Origin: Clostridium tetanomorphum
GTDB taxonomy: Bacteria > Bacillota > Clostridia > Clostridiales > Clostridiaceae
Reading direction: 5' to 3'
NCBI RefSeq assembly: GCF_017873215.1
Contig: NZ_JAGGKA010000003.1
Location: 62,001-126,000 of the forward strand
Length of the DNA: 64,000 nt
Made by a program: the position numbers and the translations under genes. Below, piece after piece: positions 62,630 to 64,000 of the stretch; positions within the stretch are counted from its first letter, which is position 1; the number at the start of each line of letters is the position of its first letter. The notes below the pieces were generated by a model. It saw only the letters and a list, made by a program, of their open reading frames with translations. It was not told the origin of the DNA and did not search any database.

Positions 62630-63652
62630 ATGTTAAAGTTTATTAAAAGAACGATAGCTGCCAGTCTATTAGTTTCAATTTTAGCTTTTAGCTTAACTGG
62701 GTGCGATAGTGTCACTAATGGAAAACGAATTATTCGTATATCTCATGGACAATCAGCCACTCATCCTGACCACCTAGGTCTTTTAGCATTTGAAAAATAT
62801 GTAGAATCTAGATTAGGAGATAAGTATGATGTTCAAATTTTCCCTAATGAATTACTAGGACCTTCTGTAAAAGCAATAGAGTTAGCTCAAACAGGAGCCA
62901 TTGATTTTGTAGTTTGTAGTACTGGTAATCTTGAAACTTTTGATAATATCTATCAAATATTTAGTATGCCATACTTATTTGATAGTGTAGATGCTTATCA
63001 TAATGTTATGGAAAATAAAGATTTAATGAGTAAAATATATAAGTCTACAGAAGCAGCTGGTTTTGAAGCAGTTACATGGTTTGAAGCAGGTTCTAGAAAT
63101 TTTTATGCTAAAGAGCCTATAAAAAAACCTGAAGATTTAAAAGGTAAAAAAATTCGTGTTATAGAAAGTCCAGCTAATGTAAGAATGATGGAATTGTTTG
63201 GAGCTGCAGCAGCACCTATGAGCTTTGGAGAAGTGTATACAGCTATACAACAGGGAGTAATTGATGGTGCAGAAAATAATGAATTAGCATTGACTAATAA
63301 CAAGCATGGAGAAGTTGCTAAATATTATGTATACAATCAACATCAAATGGTTCCTGATTTATTAATAGGAAATGTTAAGTTTTTAAATGGTTTATCACCT
63401 GAAGAAAGAAAAATATTTGATGAAGCTGCAAAAGAAGCTACAAAGGTTGAACGTTCACAATGGGACAATCAAATAAAGCATGCTATTGAACAAGCAAAAT
63501 CTATGGGAGTTAAATTTGTAAATACTGATGTAGAAGCATTTAAAGAAAAGGTACTTCCATTACATAAAGAACTATTATCAAAGAATAAGAAATTACAACC
63601 TATATATGATGAAATACAACAAATAAATAATAAGTTAAAGGAGGTTAAATAG
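62630..63652 (+). CDS. TRAP transporter substrate-binding protein DctP
   Basis: A 340-aa extracytoplasmic solute-binding lipoprotein. The signal peptide ends in a lipobox with Cys25 (FSLTGCDS). The mature part has the DctP pattern: EKYVESRLGDKYDVQIFPNELLG, LKGKKIRVIESPANVRMMELFGA (partial), and GAAAAPMSFGEVYTAIQQGVIDGAEN, where the conserved arginine binds a carboxylate. Context suggests a hexuronate or KDG-type sugar acid as ligand. It is followed by the small membrane subunit after one base. Confidence 0.93.
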   Translation: MLKFIKRTIAASLLVSILAFSLTGCDSVTNGKRIIRISHGQSATHPDHLGLLAFEKYVESRLGDKYDVQIFPNELLGPSVKAIELAQTGAIDFVVCSTGNLETFDNIYQIFSMPYLFDSVDAYHNVMENKDLMSKIYKSTEAAGFEAVTWFEAGSRNFYAKEPIKKPEDLKGKKIRVIESPANVRMMELFGAAAAPMSFGEVYTAIQQGVIDGAENNELALTNNKHGEVAKYYVYNQHQMVPDLLIGNVKFLNGLSPEERKIFDEAAKEATKVERSQWDNQIKHAIEQAKSMGVKFVNTDVEAFKEKVLPLHKELLSKNKKLQPIYDEIQQINNKLKEVK

Positions 63653-63653
63653 C

Positions 63654-64000
63654 ATGAAAAGTCTCAAAATGATGATAAATAAAATATTAGAAATAGTATG
63701 TATACTTCTATTTGCATTTATAACAATTGTGGGAACTTATCAGATTATAACAAGATATGTATTTAATGCTCCTAGTACAGTTTCAGAGGAATTATTAACA
63801 TTTTCATTTACATGGATGGCACTTTTAGCTTCTGCATTGGTTTTTGGAAAACGTGATCATATGAGAATGGAATTTGTTGCAAACCTATTCAAAGGCAAAT
63901 CTGCAGTAATTTTAAGTATTATATCAGAGATATTGGTATTAATTTTTTCTGCTGTAGTACTTGTTTATGGAGGAATTCAAATAACAAAACTTACTGCATT
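63654..64000 (+). CDS. TRAP transporter small permease DctQ (3' end outside window)
   Basis: The frame is open to the window edge; 115 codons are visible. The product begins MKSLKMMINKILEIVCILLF and has hydrophobic helices at about residues 10-30, 50-65 and 85-110. RYVFNAPSTVSEELLTFSF is the typical DctQ motif. It pairs with a large DctM permease expected just downstream. AAAGGAGG before the ATG lies within the end of dctP. Confidence 0.93.
   Translation, partial: MKSLKMMINKILEIVCILLFAFITIVGTYQIITRYVFNAPSTVSEELLTFSFTWMALLASALVFGKRDHMRMEFVANLFKGKSAVILSIISEILVLIFSAVVLVYGGIQITKLTA

Noticed and set aside
1-64000. CRISPR array, rRNA or tRNA genes
   Set aside because: No spacer-repeat array and no recognisable rRNA or tRNA cloverleaf was seen; the only regular repeat array (55789-55914) has units too short for CRISPR.

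Overview
The window is an AT-rich, gene-dense stretch of a Firmicute chromosome. Clostridial coding habits (frequent TTG and GTG starts, strong purine-rich ribosome binding sites, A/T-ending codons) and anaerobic gene content (pyruvate formate-lyase, FeoAB, an electron-bifurcating lactate dehydrogenase set, a vitamin-B12-dependent ethanolamine microcompartment, a TRAP transporter) point to a Clostridium, plausibly near the C. sporogenes / group I C. botulinum lineage. The species placement is inference.

Layout. 1-10.1 kb: housekeeping and small genes: the 3' part of argS, a YprB-like nuclease, a CBS-pair protein, pflB-pflA, then on the minus strand feoA-feoB and a previously unmarked 47-aa FeoB-associated cysteine-rich peptide behind a Fur-like box, followed by a PilZ protein, an HAD hydrolase and a second YprB-like protein. 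10.2-17.6 kb: a lactate locus (FadR-type GntR regulator, lctP, LarA-type racemase, etfB, etfA with a ferredoxin-like N-terminus, FAD-linked lactate dehydrogenase) with a perfect FadR-family operator in front of lctP. 17.6-25.4 kb: gltX with a structured leader, a beta-CASP metallo-hydrolase, and a YhaO/YhaN-like (SbcCD-related) nuclease-ATPase pair.

25.4-42.4 kb is the centrepiece: an ethanolamine utilisation locus of about 19 genes: alcohol dehydrogenase, eutS, eutP, eutV, eutW, eutA, eutB, eutC, eutL, a BMC-H protein with a charged tail, eutE, eutM, eutT, pduL, eutJ, a TIGR02536-type protein, eutN, a PduT-like BMC-T protein, eutH and eutQ. Three leaders (before adh, eutS and eutA) each contain two hairpins with hexanucleotide loops of the form A-N-N-G-N-N, the second overlapping an intrinsic terminator. 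This is the substrate expected for the ANTAR antiterminator EutV, which is encoded in the locus with its kinase EutW. The BMC-H gene ends in a run of nine A residues, and a -1 shift there would fuse it to a Rho-N/SAP-like helical domain that has no ribosome binding site of its own.

42.6-56.7 kb is more accessory: an EamA transporter, two peptidases, an ABC-2 exporter with two GyrI-like effector-binding proteins, an uncharacterised FAD/iron-sulfur oxidoreductase pair, a SUKH-like protein, an M20 amidohydrolase, an IS30-family element followed by a strikingly phased array of seven 20-21 bp repeats, and a DUF2975/HTH pair. 56.8-64 kb: a radical SAM protein, then a hexuronate branch (uxaC, LacI-type regulator, eda, kdgK, dctP, partial dctQ) with three copies of a near-palindromic operator.
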